DNA from: an uncultured Eubacteriales bacterium
Lineage (GTDB): Bacteria; Bacillota; Clostridia; UBA1381; UMGS1253
NCBI GenBank assembly: GCA_902492065.1
Contig: CABUKE010000004.1
Location: forward strand, 121,459 to 185,458
Direction: 5' to 3'
DNA length: 64,000 nucleotides
Shown here: in pieces, positions 24,366-32,502 of the stretch
Position numbering within the stretch: the first letter of the stretch is position 1
Layout: each line of letters opens with the position of its first letter
The notes under the pieces: model-generated
Database searches by the model: none
Told to the model about the DNA's origin: nothing
What the model saw: only the letters and a program-made list of their open reading frames with translations
Position numbers and translations under genes: made by a program

Positions 24366-24860
24366 TTACCACGAGAATTTGGTCAGGCTACCCGCCTGCT
24401 TGAGCGACAGAAAATCCGTCTGCCGCAGCGCCTCATATAAAATTACGGCGACCGAGTTGGACAGGTTCAGGCTCCGCGCATCCGCAATCATGGGGATACG
24501 GATACAATCCTCCTTGTGCGCGTATAACAGCTCCTCCGGGAGCCCGGCCGTCTCCTTGCCAAACATGATGTAATCGCCGTCAGCAAAGTGCGTCTGGCAA
24601 TGGTTTTTCGGCGCTTTGGTGCTCGCATAGTGGCAAGTTATGCCCGTGTTTTTGGCAAAAAAATCGTCCAGATTCTCATAATACGTGATGTCGAGCAGGT
24701 ACCAGTAGTCCAGCCCTGCGCGTTTCAAATTCTTATCCGTAATTTCAAAGCCGGTCGGCTTGATGATGTGGAGCCGGCTGCCTGTTGCAGCGCAGGTGCG
24801 GGCGATGTTGCCCGTATTCTGCGGGATTTCCGGCTCATGCAGTACAATATTAAAGCTCAA
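24366..24860 (-). CDS. trmL: tRNA (cytidine/uridine-34 2'-O)-methyltransferase
   Basis: SPOUT methyltransferase that methylates the ribose of the wobble nucleotide in certain leucine tRNAs. The 164 residues match the family. Motif 1 is LHEPEIPQNTGNIART; the SAM knot is DYIMFGKETAGLPEELL followed by RIPMIADARSLNLSNSVAVILYEALRQ. It sits between the DUF362 protein and degV genes with short gaps, so it is probably cotranscribed. The gene order has no evident functional meaning for tRNA modification. Confidence 0.95.
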   Translation of the reverse strand: MSFNIVLHEPEIPQNTGNIARTCAATGSRLHIIKPTGFEITDKNLKRAGLDYWYLLDITYYENLDDFFAKNTGITCHYASTKAPKNHCQTHFADGDYIMFGKETAGLPEELLYAHKEDCIRIPMIADARSLNLSNSVAVILYEALRQTDFLSLKQAGSLTKFSW

Positions 24861-24911
24861 GAATGATTCTTCCTTTCGTGATTGGTTGTTCCGCGGCAGG
24901 AACCTTGCCGT

Positions 24912-26063
24912 TTAGTGCCTTACGGCAAACTTCATCAGCGCGCTCCGCTTGGACACAATCGCCTTTTTGGGACATAGCTCCTGACAGCAGAAGCAATGGA
25001 TACACTTCTGTTTGGTTAAACTGGGAAAACCGTCCTTCAATTCAATTGCCTTAGCGGGACAGCGGCGCATACACTCGCCGCACCCAATGCAAACGCCGCG
25101 CAAAAAGCGCGGATACGGCGCGAGATAGGCGTTGAGCGCGTGGGAAAGCCGCTTTGGAATCCACTTCCGGTCGAGAAAGTCCGTCGTACCGAGCGGCGGC
25201 TTGACAAGGTCGTGGATTTTCATAGATTCAAAGTCGTCGCCAACGAGCGTCAAGCCGTCCGCCGAAGCGGGGCATAGCCCGCGCGCAATTGCTTCTGCAA
25301 CGGTCGGCGCTTCCTCCGGCGTAATCCCGACGAGCGCAGTCGCGGCAAGGTCTAACGCATAGGGACTTGCGCTGGCGAGCACCGCGCCGATTTTCTTTTT
25401 GATTCCGCCGGACGGACCCTCGCCCTCCATGCCCCAGATTGCGTCCATAATAGCGAGCGATGGCCTTGTGAGCTGGCACAGGTCGACGAGCATGGAGCAG
25501 AAGTCCTCCTTGTTCGGCAGGGAGAAGTGATACTCTGCTTTATAAACGCCAGGCACCGCACCGAACATGTTTTTGACCGCGCCGGAGTAAAACGTCATCA
25601 TGTGCGTTTTCAGCTTCGGTACAGTGATGACAACGTCGGCGTCAAGGACTGGGCGAATGATGGGGAACGACTTGACGGTTTTCCCCTCCGGGAACGAAAC
25701 CGTTTCAAAGTCCGTGTCATAGTTGAGCCGAACGCCGAGTTCGTTTGCAATTTCTTCTATTTTACATCCCCGGTATACGCTCCGAAGCACCGTCTCGTTG
25801 TACAAGCCGCCCGGGCTGTCCGCGATCGTGACAATCCCGCCCGCCTCCATTACCGTTTCGGCAAGCGCTTTGGCAAATACGCTGTGCGTCGTCACCGCGT
25901 CGTCCGGGTGCTTGCGCATGAGCAGGTTCAGCTTCAACAGCACCTTGTCAGACGGGCGGATAAAGTGCCCAATCCCGCCGAGATTGTCAAACGACTGCTC
26001 GATGGCCTGCTTGACAAGCGTATAATCATAGGTATCGCACTTCAAAACGGAAACGGTGTCCAT
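24912..26063 (-). CDS. DUF362 protein with a C-terminal 2x[4Fe-4S] ferredoxin domain
   Basis: A 383-residue protein. Residues about 1-300 are the DUF362 domain (KVLLKLNLL, ADSPGG, ITVPKLKTHMMTFYSGAVKNMFG). The end holds two clusters, CIGCGECMRRCPAKA and CIHCFCCQELCPKKA. The function of the family is not settled; the shape suggests an iron-sulphur redox or maturation protein. The second motif CIHCFCCQELCP carries a cysteine more than the standard pattern, which may be neutral. It lies 66 bases downstream of the PocR/AraC gene in the same direction. Confidence 0.85.
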   Translation of the reverse strand: MDTVSVLKCDTYDYTLVKQAIEQSFDNLGGIGHFIRPSDKVLLKLNLLMRKHPDDAVTTHSVFAKALAETVMEAGGIVTIADSPGGLYNETVLRSVYRGCKIEEIANELGVRLNYDTDFETVSFPEGKTVKSFPIIRPVLDADVVITVPKLKTHMMTFYSGAVKNMFGAVPGVYKAEYHFSLPNKEDFCSMLVDLCQLTRPSLAIMDAIWGMEGEGPSGGIKKKIGAVLASASPYALDLAATALVGITPEEAPTVAEAIARGLCPASADGLTLVGDDFESMKIHDLVKPPLGTTDFLDRKWIPKRLSHALNAYLAPYPRFLRGVCIGCGECMRRCPAKAIELKDGFPSLTKQKCIHCFCCQELCPKKAIVSKRSALMKFAVRH

Positions 26064-26129
26064 ACAAAAGCCCCTTTGTTTTTAAAATAACAGTTTACAT
26101 TATATCAATATATGATGGAAAATTCAATC

Positions 26130-27002
26130 TTATTTTTTATCCGCCGGTTTTGTAGACTGCGCCCGGTACGCCGTCGGCGTCACCCCCATGTGGCGTTTAA
26201 AAATCCGATTGAAGTAGGTGACGTTGTTAAAGCCCGTCGCAAGCGCCACAGCGATTACAGGGTCGTCCGTTTCGCGCAGAAGGGCGCACGCCCTTTCGAG
26301 GCGGATTTCGTTCAAATAGGCGGAGAAGGATTTCCCGGTTTGTTTTTTATACAGCCGGCCTAAGTAGTTTTCGTTGAGGTAATAGATTTTTGACAGGCCG
26401 CGCAGGGTCAGGCTGTTCTGGTAATACTTCTGGGCGTAGCTGTTTAAGGCGCCGACCGCCCAATGCGAGCCGGCGCGGATGGTGAGGCCGTGGGACGTAT
26501 AGAGCAGACTGATGTAGTTTTTTATCACGCCCGCCGCACCGATAAAATGCTCGACCTCGGATACGGGAACCTCCGGCGGAATGGCCTGCAAGAGCGCGAT
26601 ACGATCCACTTTGGTCAGCTTTTGTACGCGCGTGATCCTTTTCTCCATCTCGGTACTGTCACAATTCAGATTTCCAATATAGATAATGCACATGGGCTTC
26701 CCGGCAATAAAGAGCGGGACGGCAATCTCCGTCAGGCCGAGCGGGCATACGCCGGCGTAGGCGTGTCCGTCGCCGAACGCCTTTTTTACACTCAGCCCCT
26801 TGCAGGCAAAACAGAGCTGTAACCCCTTGTCCGTCGTCTTTGCCGCGTTGCACAGCGGCGAAAAGTGAATCTGGTTCTGCTCTTTGATGCGCAGGGCCTC
26901 ATTTTGCAGGATACCGGACACGTCGTGGATGCAGACGTGCGCCGAGGTATTTTTTTCTATACAGTCAATCAAATTTTGCAGAGAGGATTTCTCAATCGGC
27001 AT
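26130..27002 (-). CDS. PocR-domain AraC-family transcriptional regulator
   Basis: A 290-residue regulator. The N-terminal part (about 5-165) is a PocR sensory domain (residues HVCIHDVSGIL, then LQLCFACKGLSVKKAFGDGHAYAGVCPLGLTEIAVPLF). The C-terminal part (about 190-285) has two AraC helix-turn-helix motifs (LRGLSKIYYLNENYLGRLYKKQTGKSF and VIAVALATGFNNVTYFNRIFKRHMGVTPTAYR). PocR domains sense small metabolites in diol and related pathways. It faces an FAD oxidoreductase gene across a palindrome, its likely target. The effector is unknown. Confidence 0.88.
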   Translation of the reverse strand: MPIEKSSLQNLIDCIEKNTSAHVCIHDVSGILQNEALRIKEQNQIHFSPLCNAAKTTDKGLQLCFACKGLSVKKAFGDGHAYAGVCPLGLTEIAVPLFIAGKPMCIIYIGNLNCDSTEMEKRITRVQKLTKVDRIALLQAIPPEVPVSEVEHFIGAAGVIKNYISLLYTSHGLTIRAGSHWAVGALNSYAQKYYQNSLTLRGLSKIYYLNENYLGRLYKKQTGKSFSAYLNEIRLERACALLRETDDPVIAVALATGFNNVTYFNRIFKRHMGVTPTAYRAQSTKPADKK

Positions 27003-27052
27003 GATACCACCTTATCCAAATGTTCTGATTTTTGAATTATTTTACCACAAAC

Positions 27053-27080
27053 ATCAGATTTGTTCAATATCAAATCTGAT
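27053..27080. promoter_or_regulatory. Perfect operator-like inverted repeat
   Basis: ATCAGATTTG, 8 bases, CAAATCTGAT: two perfect 10-bp arms between divergent genes. A related copy of the half-site, TTCTGATTTTTG, lies at about 27023-27034. Confidence 0.6.
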
Positions 27081-27150
27081 TTGTATAAGACAGACGCGAC
27101 GCCAGTATGGTTTAATTTTTCATAGAATTTATGTATGGAGGCGTTGATAG

Positions 27151-28413
27151 ATGAACAAAACGTATGACCTGATCGTTGCGGGCGGCGGCTTTACCGGCGT
27201 TGCAGCAGCGGTTGCTGCTGCGCGCGAGGGGCTTAAGGTTTTAGTCGTGGAGAAGAACGGCTTCCTCGGTGGCGCGGCGTGTGAAAACTATGTCAATCCA
27301 TTTATGGACTTTGAAATGCGCGACAAGGAGACCGGCAAGCCGGTGCGGCTCAACACCGGGATTTTTTCGACGATTTTGGAGCGGCTTGACGAGCTGGGCG
27401 GCCTGCACAAAAACAGGCGTACGTTCAGCGAGGAGTATGTCAAGGTCGTGTTTGACCGCCTGCTTCGGGAGGCTGGCGTGGATGTGTTGTTCCACTCGTA
27501 CGTCATGGACGCGCGGATGGAGGACAGCAGGATAAAAAGCATTTCCATTGTGAATATCTCGGGCAGGCAGGAGCTTTCTGCACGGTACTTTATTGACGCG
27601 ACGGGAAATGCGGAGCTTTCCGTGCTGGCGGGGTGCGACTACCAGCTCGGGCGGGAAACGGATAATCTGTGCCAGCCGATGACACTGTGCTTCCGCATTG
27701 CGAATGTCGATACGGACAAATACTGGGGCAAGAGCAGCCGGACCATGAATGACATTTATAAAAAGCTCCAGCAGGAAGGGAAAATCAAAAACCCGCGCGA
27801 GGATGTGCTGACGTTTACGCATATGGCGGACGGCGTGGTACACTTTAACTCGACCCGAATCGTTAAGCACGACCCGACGAACGTGGCCGACGTAACGGAG
27901 GCGGAAATGATTGCGCGCGAACAGATGGTGGAGCTGTATCACTTTATGAAGGAAAACGTGGCGGGGTTTGAGAACGCGACCCTGCTGGCAAGCGCGCCGA
28001 GCATCGGCACGCGGGAGAGCCGTATGGTGAAGGGAAAGTACACCATTGTGGCGGATGACATCGTAAACTGCACAAAATTTGAAGATTCCATCGCGCGCGG
28101 CAACTATGAGATTGACATCCACAGCCCGGACGGAACGGGCACAACGCATGTCGGCGTGCCTGCGGGCGAATACTATACGATTCCGTACCGCGCGCTTGTG
28201 CCGCAGTCGGTGAAGAACCTGCTCGTTGCGGGGCGGTGCATTTCCTCAACGCATGAAGCGCAGGCTGCGTACCGCATTATCCCGATCTGCACCTGTATCG
28301 GGGAGGGCGCAGGGCTGGCGGCAAGCCTTGCGGCAAATAACGGCTGCGACACCGACCAAATCAGCATAGACAGCCTGCATGCGTTGCTCGACAAGTACGG
28401 CGCAAGCTATTGA
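27151..28413 (+). CDS. FAD-dependent oxidoreductase
   Basis: A 420-residue flavoprotein of the FAD-binding PF12831 type. The N-terminal Rossmann motif is VAGGGFTGVAAAVAAAREGLKVLVVEKN, and a later FAD contact is YFIDATGNAELSVLAGCDYQ. The C-terminal segment LLVAGRCISSTHEAQAAYRIIP holds another conserved FAD site. Members oxidise or isomerise varied substrates, and this one's substrate is unknown. It is divergent from the PocR/AraC gene and close to a second AraC regulator, so it may be a regulated catabolic enzyme. It has its own terminator. Confidence 0.88.
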   Translation: MNKTYDLIVAGGGFTGVAAAVAAAREGLKVLVVEKNGFLGGAACENYVNPFMDFEMRDKETGKPVRLNTGIFSTILERLDELGGLHKNRRTFSEEYVKVVFDRLLREAGVDVLFHSYVMDARMEDSRIKSISIVNISGRQELSARYFIDATGNAELSVLAGCDYQLGRETDNLCQPMTLCFRIANVDTDKYWGKSSRTMNDIYKKLQQEGKIKNPREDVLTFTHMADGVVHFNSTRIVKHDPTNVADVTEAEMIAREQMVELYHFMKENVAGFENATLLASAPSIGTRESRMVKGKYTIVADDIVNCTKFEDSIARGNYEIDIHSPDGTGTTHVGVPAGEYYTIPYRALVPQSVKNLLVAGRCISSTHEAQAAYRIIPICTCIGEGAGLAASLAANNGCDTDQISIDSLHALLDKYGASY

Positions 28414-28431
28414 TTTCTACGTTTTTTTTGA

Positions 28432-28458
28432 AGGGAGCGCGGACTGCGCTCCTTTTTA
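28432..28458 (+). terminator. Terminator after the FAD oxidoreductase
   Basis: GGAGCGC-GGACT-GCGCTCC followed by TTTTT. Confidence 0.85.
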
Positions 28459-28526
28459 TATTCTGCAATATTTGACTTTTTTTCGAGGCGGTGGTATAAT
28501 CGTCGTAATTGACAGGGGTGGGGAAA

Positions 28527-29360
28527 ATGAAGGGATACATTGATGCGGACGCGCTTCTGACGCCGATTTTCGTGGAGCGGGAACGGCGCGAGAGCCGGAT
28601 GCAGACTGTGAAGGCGCACGTCCATAACTTTTACGAGATGTATGTTCTACTCGACGGCCAGATCGACAAGTTTGTAGAGAGCAGGACGTATCATCTCAAG
28701 CCGTTTGATTTGGTTATCATTCCGCCAAACCGGCTGCATAAGTCGATTTTGTGCAAGGACTACCGCCACGAGCGCGTTGTCATCTACTTTGACGAGCGGA
28801 GCGTGCATGACGCCGCGCTGCTCCGGCGGCTTGACCAGGATTTAGGCGTAATTACGCTGCCGAACGACGCGGCAAAGCGCGTGTTCAAGCTGATTAACAT
28901 ATTATTGCAGGAAAAGGAAAACAGCGCGTGGCACGGGAGCTATGTGTCTGGCGTGCTGACGGAGATGCTTGTTGTAATCCTGCGGAGTGAGCGAGGCGGC
29001 AAGCTACCCTATGCGGGGGTGCGGTTTGAGAAAATCATTGACTATGTGAAGGAAAACTGCCGCGAGCCGATCTCCCTTACCGGTGTGGCGGGCAGGTTTT
29101 TTGTCAGCGATGCGCATCTGAGCCGTATGTTCCGGAAGAATACGGGCTTTACTTTTACCCAGTATGTCAACTACCAGCGCGTCATCTATGCGCAGACACT
29201 GTTGACGGAGAAGAATATCACCATCGGCGACGTCGCCATGCAGAGCGGGTTTGAAAATTTGACGCATTTTGGGCGCGTGTTCCGGCAATTGACGGGCTAT
29301 GCGCCGCGTGAATATCGGAAGAATGCAAAACCACATGTCGAAACGGGGGAACATGTATGA
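28527..29360 (+). CDS. AraC-family regulator with an N-terminal cupin domain
   Basis: A 277-residue regulator: an N-terminal cupin-like sensor (about 20-90, HVHNFYEMYVLLDGQ and RTYHLKPFDLVIIPPNRLHKS) and a C-terminal pair of HTH motifs (about 185-270, FFVSDAHLSRMFRKNTGFTF and DVAMQSGFENLTHFGRVFRQLTGYAPREYR). Cupin AraC proteins sense sugars or organic metabolites. It overlaps the next gene by four bases (ATGA), implying coupled translation with an acetyltransferase. ATG 28527 follows GGGGTGGGG. Its own targets cannot be named. Confidence 0.88.
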   Translation: MKGYIDADALLTPIFVERERRESRMQTVKAHVHNFYEMYVLLDGQIDKFVESRTYHLKPFDLVIIPPNRLHKSILCKDYRHERVVIYFDERSVHDAALLRRLDQDLGVITLPNDAAKRVFKLINILLQEKENSAWHGSYVSGVLTEMLVVILRSERGGKLPYAGVRFEKIIDYVKENCREPISLTGVAGRFFVSDAHLSRMFRKNTGFTFTQYVNYQRVIYAQTLLTEKNITIGDVAMQSGFENLTHFGRVFRQLTGYAPREYRKNAKPHVETGEHV

Positions 29361-29794
29361 CAATCGTCAGAGCCGGACGGGAGCAGGCGGATGCGGTCGT
29401 CCACCTCGCGCGTATGCTGTGGCCGGACAATTCGGAAACGGAACTCAAAGAGGAGCTTGCGCCGCTTTTGGAGTCAGCGGACGCGGCTGTGTTTCTTGCG
29501 CGGGAGCAGGATGAATGGGTCGGGTTTGTGCAGTGCCAGCTCCGGCACGACTATGTAGAGGGAACGTCGACCAGCCCGGTCGGCTATCTGGAAGGGATTT
29601 ATGTTGCGGAGTCTTACCGGCGGCGGGGGATTGCGGCGGCACTGCTGAAAGAATGCCAGCTTTGGGCAAAGGGGCAGGGGTGCCGTGAATTTGCCAGCGA
29701 CTGCGAGCTCGGCAACGGCGAAAGCCTGCGGTTTCATAAAAGCGTGGGCTTCCGGGAGGCAAACCGGATTATATGTTTTACCAAGCGAATATAA
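29357..29794 (+). CDS. GNAT acetyltransferase resembling aminoglycoside 6'-N-acetyltransferase
   Basis: A 145-residue GNAT enzyme. It has the AAC(6')-type pattern LRHDYVEGTSTSPVGYLEGIYV at about 55-76, the acetyl-CoA loop RRRGIAAALL and the ending SLRFHKSVGFREANRIICFTKRI. In characterised AAC(6')-I enzymes the matching YDYV.G...PVAFLEGIY segment frames the aminoglycoside. This could be an intrinsic resistance-like gene or an enzyme for another amine. It is translationally coupled to the AraC gene and not in a cassette or transposon. Confidence 0.78.
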   Translation: MTIVRAGREQADAVVHLARMLWPDNSETELKEELAPLLESADAAVFLAREQDEWVGFVQCQLRHDYVEGTSTSPVGYLEGIYVAESYRRRGIAAALLKECQLWAKGQGCREFASDCELGNGESLRFHKSVGFREANRIICFTKRI

Positions 29795-29819
29795 ACATAA
29801 AAAGAGTGGAGGATGGAAC

Positions 29820-30413
29820 ATGGTTCCAGAGATTTATGAACGGCGCAGCATAAGAAAATATTTGGACAAGCCGATACCGAAGCAGGATATAGCGGACATT
29901 CTGCAAAGCGGAACGCTGGCGCCGTCGTCGAAAAACCGCCAGCCGTGGCGGTATATTGTGATTGAGGGCAAGGCAAAGAAGGAAATGCTGGCCGCCTTTC
30001 GTGCTGGTATTGCGCGGGAGGAGAACGCGGAGGCGCTGCTGCCGCAGAGCAGGGAGTTTATTGCCGGCGCGAAGCATACGGTGGAGATTATGGAGCAGAC
30101 GCCGGTTGTCGTCTTTGTCGTCAACGCGTTGGGGAGGAGCATTTTGGCGGAATTGACACCGGAGGAGCGTATTTATGAGATATGCAATATCCAATCGGTC
30201 AGCGCCTCGATACAGAATATGCTGCTTACCGCGACGCAGAAGGGAATTGGCAGTCTGTGGATATGTGATATTTATTTTGCATACCAGGAATTGAGCGAAT
30301 GGCTCGGCGCGGAGGGAGAACTGATTGCAGCGGTCGCATTCGGCTACCCGGCGGAGACACCCCCGCCGCGTCCGCGCAAAAAACTGGAAGATGTGGTAGA
30401 GTGGAGAAATTAG
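29820..30413 (+). CDS. Nitroreductase-family FMN oxidoreductase
   Basis: A 197-residue FMN enzyme. The N-terminal phosphate-binding RRSIRKYLDKPI and GTLAPSSKNRQPWRY fit the family; the C-terminal half has ICDIYFAYQEL and a basic ending PPPRPRKKLEDVVEWRN. Such proteins reduce nitro groups or quinones with NAD(P)H, and some act on other substrates. ATG 29820 follows GTGGAGGATGG. It lies 25 bases after the acetyltransferase, so a three-gene unit with the AraC regulator is likely. Confidence 0.87.
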   Translation: MVPEIYERRSIRKYLDKPIPKQDIADILQSGTLAPSSKNRQPWRYIVIEGKAKKEMLAAFRAGIAREENAEALLPQSREFIAGAKHTVEIMEQTPVVVFVVNALGRSILAELTPEERIYEICNIQSVSASIQNMLLTATQKGIGSLWICDIYFAYQELSEWLGAEGELIAAVAFGYPAETPPPRPRKKLEDVVEWRN

Positions 30414-30418
30414 AGCAT

Positions 30419-30456
30419 AAAAATACAGGGCATGTTTTGTTACGCCCTGCATTTTT
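30419..30456. terminator. Bidirectional terminator between nitroreductase and SGNH hydrolase
   Basis: AAAAAT.CAGGGC paired with GCCCTG.ATTTTT around a 13-base loop. Confidence 0.75.
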
Positions 30457-30469
30457 ATTTTTTCAGGTT

Positions 30470-31099
30470 TTACATTGCGCCGACGGCCCGCAGCCATGCA
30501 AACGCAATAAACGCGCGCCCGTTCGGGTCCGGATGGATACCGTCCGCCGCCCAGAAGGTGGATGGAACCGCCTTGCACGCCTGCGCAAACAGCTCGTCCA
30601 GCTTAATATGTACGGCGTCAAATTCCTTTGCCAGCTTTTCCACCACGGCAATACGCGGATTCAAATCCTCGCGCCATTCCTTCGGGTCGCCGACTGGTGC
30701 GGAAAGCAGAAACGGGTCCATAAGTATGATCTTCAGATTCGGGTTCTGTGCACGCGACTGGGTCAGAATATCGCGGTAGCTATCCTCATATGCCTGTGTG
30801 GAGGTCGGGTCATTTGCGTCAAACCGCCGCCACGTGTCGTTAATGCCAATCAGAACGGAGAGTACGTCCGGGTTTATGTTGAGCGCGTCCTCCTGCCAGC
30901 GCGCCTGCAAATCCTTGACCCGGTTGCCGCTGATGCCGCGGTTGACAAAGCGTACACCCATTTCCGGGTGCAGCGCATAAAACGATGAAATTGTGGAATA
31001 CACATATCCCACACCGATGCCGTTCGGGTCGCTGAGCCGATCCATATCCGTAACGGAATCGCCCTGGAACAGCACGGTCTCCTTTTCTTTGATAAACAT
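30470..31099 (-). CDS. SGNH/GDSL hydrolase
   Basis: A 209-residue cytosolic esterase-like enzyme. The serine block is FQGDSVTD (Ser15 approx.), the Asn block is IGINDTWRRF and the Asp/His block is DGIHPDPNG. This set fits carbohydrate or acetyl esterases of the rhamnogalacturonan/xylan-esterase type. ATG follows GGGGGGATTTT. It lies 30 bases downstream of an amidohydrolase gene in the same direction, perhaps acting on the same glycoside-derived substrate, though that is only inferred. Confidence 0.87.
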   Translation of the reverse strand: MFIKEKETVLFQGDSVTDMDRLSDPNGIGVGYVYSTISSFYALHPEMGVRFVNRGISGNRVKDLQARWQEDALNINPDVLSVLIGINDTWRRFDANDPTSTQAYEDSYRDILTQSRAQNPNLKIILMDPFLLSAPVGDPKEWREDLNPRIAVVEKLAKEFDAVHIKLDELFAQACKAVPSTFWAADGIHPDPNGRAFIAFAWLRAVGAM

Positions 31100-31129
31100 A
31101 AAATCCCCCCTATTTGTATTTGAAATTAC

Positions 31130-31930
31130 TTATTTGCAGTCAAGTCCAAGCAGCCGCAGTGCATTTTGTCCGTAAATCCAGTCCTTATGCTCCGACAAAA
31201 GCGGAAGCGAGTCTACATAATCAAATGAATCGCACGAGCGTTCCCAAGGGCAGTCGCTCCCAAACAGGATCCGGTCTGCACCGTGTTTTTCAATGATGGC
31301 GGCCGCCGCCTTTTTCGGCAGACCATAGATGGAAAACGACGTGTCCAGATAGCAGTCTGTTCCGGCGATATATTCCAGAACATCCTCTTCCAGCATAGCG
31401 CCGCCCATATGGGCGAGCACAACCTTCGCGCCGGGAAAGTTGTCGAGCATGTGGCGGCTCCGCTGCGGCGGCGCCATCAGCGTATCTGGAAAGCCCAAAT
31501 CACGCCCCGCATGGAATGACATGATCAACCCAAGCGCGCGACATTTATCATAGAGTGGGAACATCTTCGGGTCGTCGATAAAAAACTGCTGATATTCTGG
31601 GTGGAACTTTACCCCCAGCAGTCCTGCCTCCTTGATTCGGTCCAGCTCGACGAGCGCGTCCGGCGCGTCCGGATGAACGGAGCCGAATGCAATGATGTGC
31701 TCGTTATTGTTCTCGATGGCAAAGCTGTTGACATTGTGCTGTTGTTTTGCATTGGTCGCAATCGAGAGCATGACGCGCTTATCCACGCCCCACGTTTTCA
31801 TCTTTTCGTCCGTGTCGGCAATCGTGCCGTTGGTGTAATACGTCAGGCCATTTGCCTTTTCCGCAAGGCTGCTCAGTGCGCGCAGCGCAATCTTATCCGG
31901 AAAGGCGTGCGTATGAAAATCAATTACCAT
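31130..31930 (-). CDS. Amidohydrolase-family metal-dependent hydrolase
   Basis: A 266-residue TIM-barrel enzyme of the amidohydrolase 2 group. Visible: N-terminal DFHTHAF (metal ligands), GVKFHPEYQQF, SFHAG with RSRHMLDNFPGAKVVLAHMGG, and RILFGSDCPW with the aspartate near the end. Members include decarboxylases and hydrolases of aromatic or sugar acids. The start codon has only a weak ribosome site. It is followed by the SGNH hydrolase. The substrate is not known. Confidence 0.85.
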   Translation of the reverse strand: MVIDFHTHAFPDKIALRALSSLAEKANGLTYYTNGTIADTDEKMKTWGVDKRVMLSIATNAKQQHNVNSFAIENNNEHIIAFGSVHPDAPDALVELDRIKEAGLLGVKFHPEYQQFFIDDPKMFPLYDKCRALGLIMSFHAGRDLGFPDTLMAPPQRSRHMLDNFPGAKVVLAHMGGAMLEEDVLEYIAGTDCYLDTSFSIYGLPKKAAAAIIEKHGADRILFGSDCPWERSCDSFDYVDSLPLLSEHKDWIYGQNALRLLGLDCK

Positions 31931-32029
31931 GGGTATCCAACTCTTTTCTATATGCGATATAATGGTAAAATTATATCACGCCAATTCGTGTGATGCAATT
32001 CCATTGCTGGATAAAGACAAAAAACGTGC

Positions 32030-32482
32030 TTATTTTTTCATTTCTTGGATATATTCTTCCAAGATTTTTGCCGCGCATTCAACCAGCTCCGGGCATGGAC
32101 GTTTTTTGTAATATTCCGTTGTCCGCGCCTCGGGTGCGCCGCCATCCGTATGCGGAACACCCGCAAGCAGCTCGCGACAGACAATCGAGCCGTTTTCCTC
32201 CCGGTATTTAGCCGCAAGCTCCTGTACGCGCTTGTAATGCTCGCTTTTTTTGGCAGGCCCGTCGTCCTGCCGATAACCGTACAGCATACCGGCGACCATT
32301 GCCATTCCGGTCACAGCGCCGCACACCTCGCGCATGCGGGCGAGCCCGCCGCCAAACGAAGACGCAATCCGATATGCGGTATCTTCATCTAAGCCGCATT
32401 CGTCGGCAAAAGCACAGACGACTGCCTGTGCACAGTTGTATCCTTCTTTGAAAAGCTGTTTTGCTTTTTCCGGTCTTTCCAT
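32030..32482 (-). CDS. C_GCAxxG_C_C family protein
   Basis: A 150-residue protein with the family's conserved cysteines: NCAQAVVCAF, EVCGAVTGMAMVAGMLYG, IVCREL and RPCPELVECAAKIL. The name reflects the pattern; the function is unknown, with a redox or metal-cluster role often suggested. ATG 32482 follows GGAGG by 8 bases; the longer frame to 32557 runs back into the flavoprotein gene. It is the last gene of the long minus-strand glycogen transcript, 20 bases after the flavoprotein. Confidence 0.8.
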   Translation of the reverse strand: MERPEKAKQLFKEGYNCAQAVVCAFADECGLDEDTAYRIASSFGGGLARMREVCGAVTGMAMVAGMLYGYRQDDGPAKKSEHYKRVQELAAKYREENGSIVCRELLAGVPHTDGGAPEARTTEYYKKRPCPELVECAAKILEEYIQEMKK

Positions 32483-32502
32483 TTTCATCGCCTCCATCCT
32501 TA

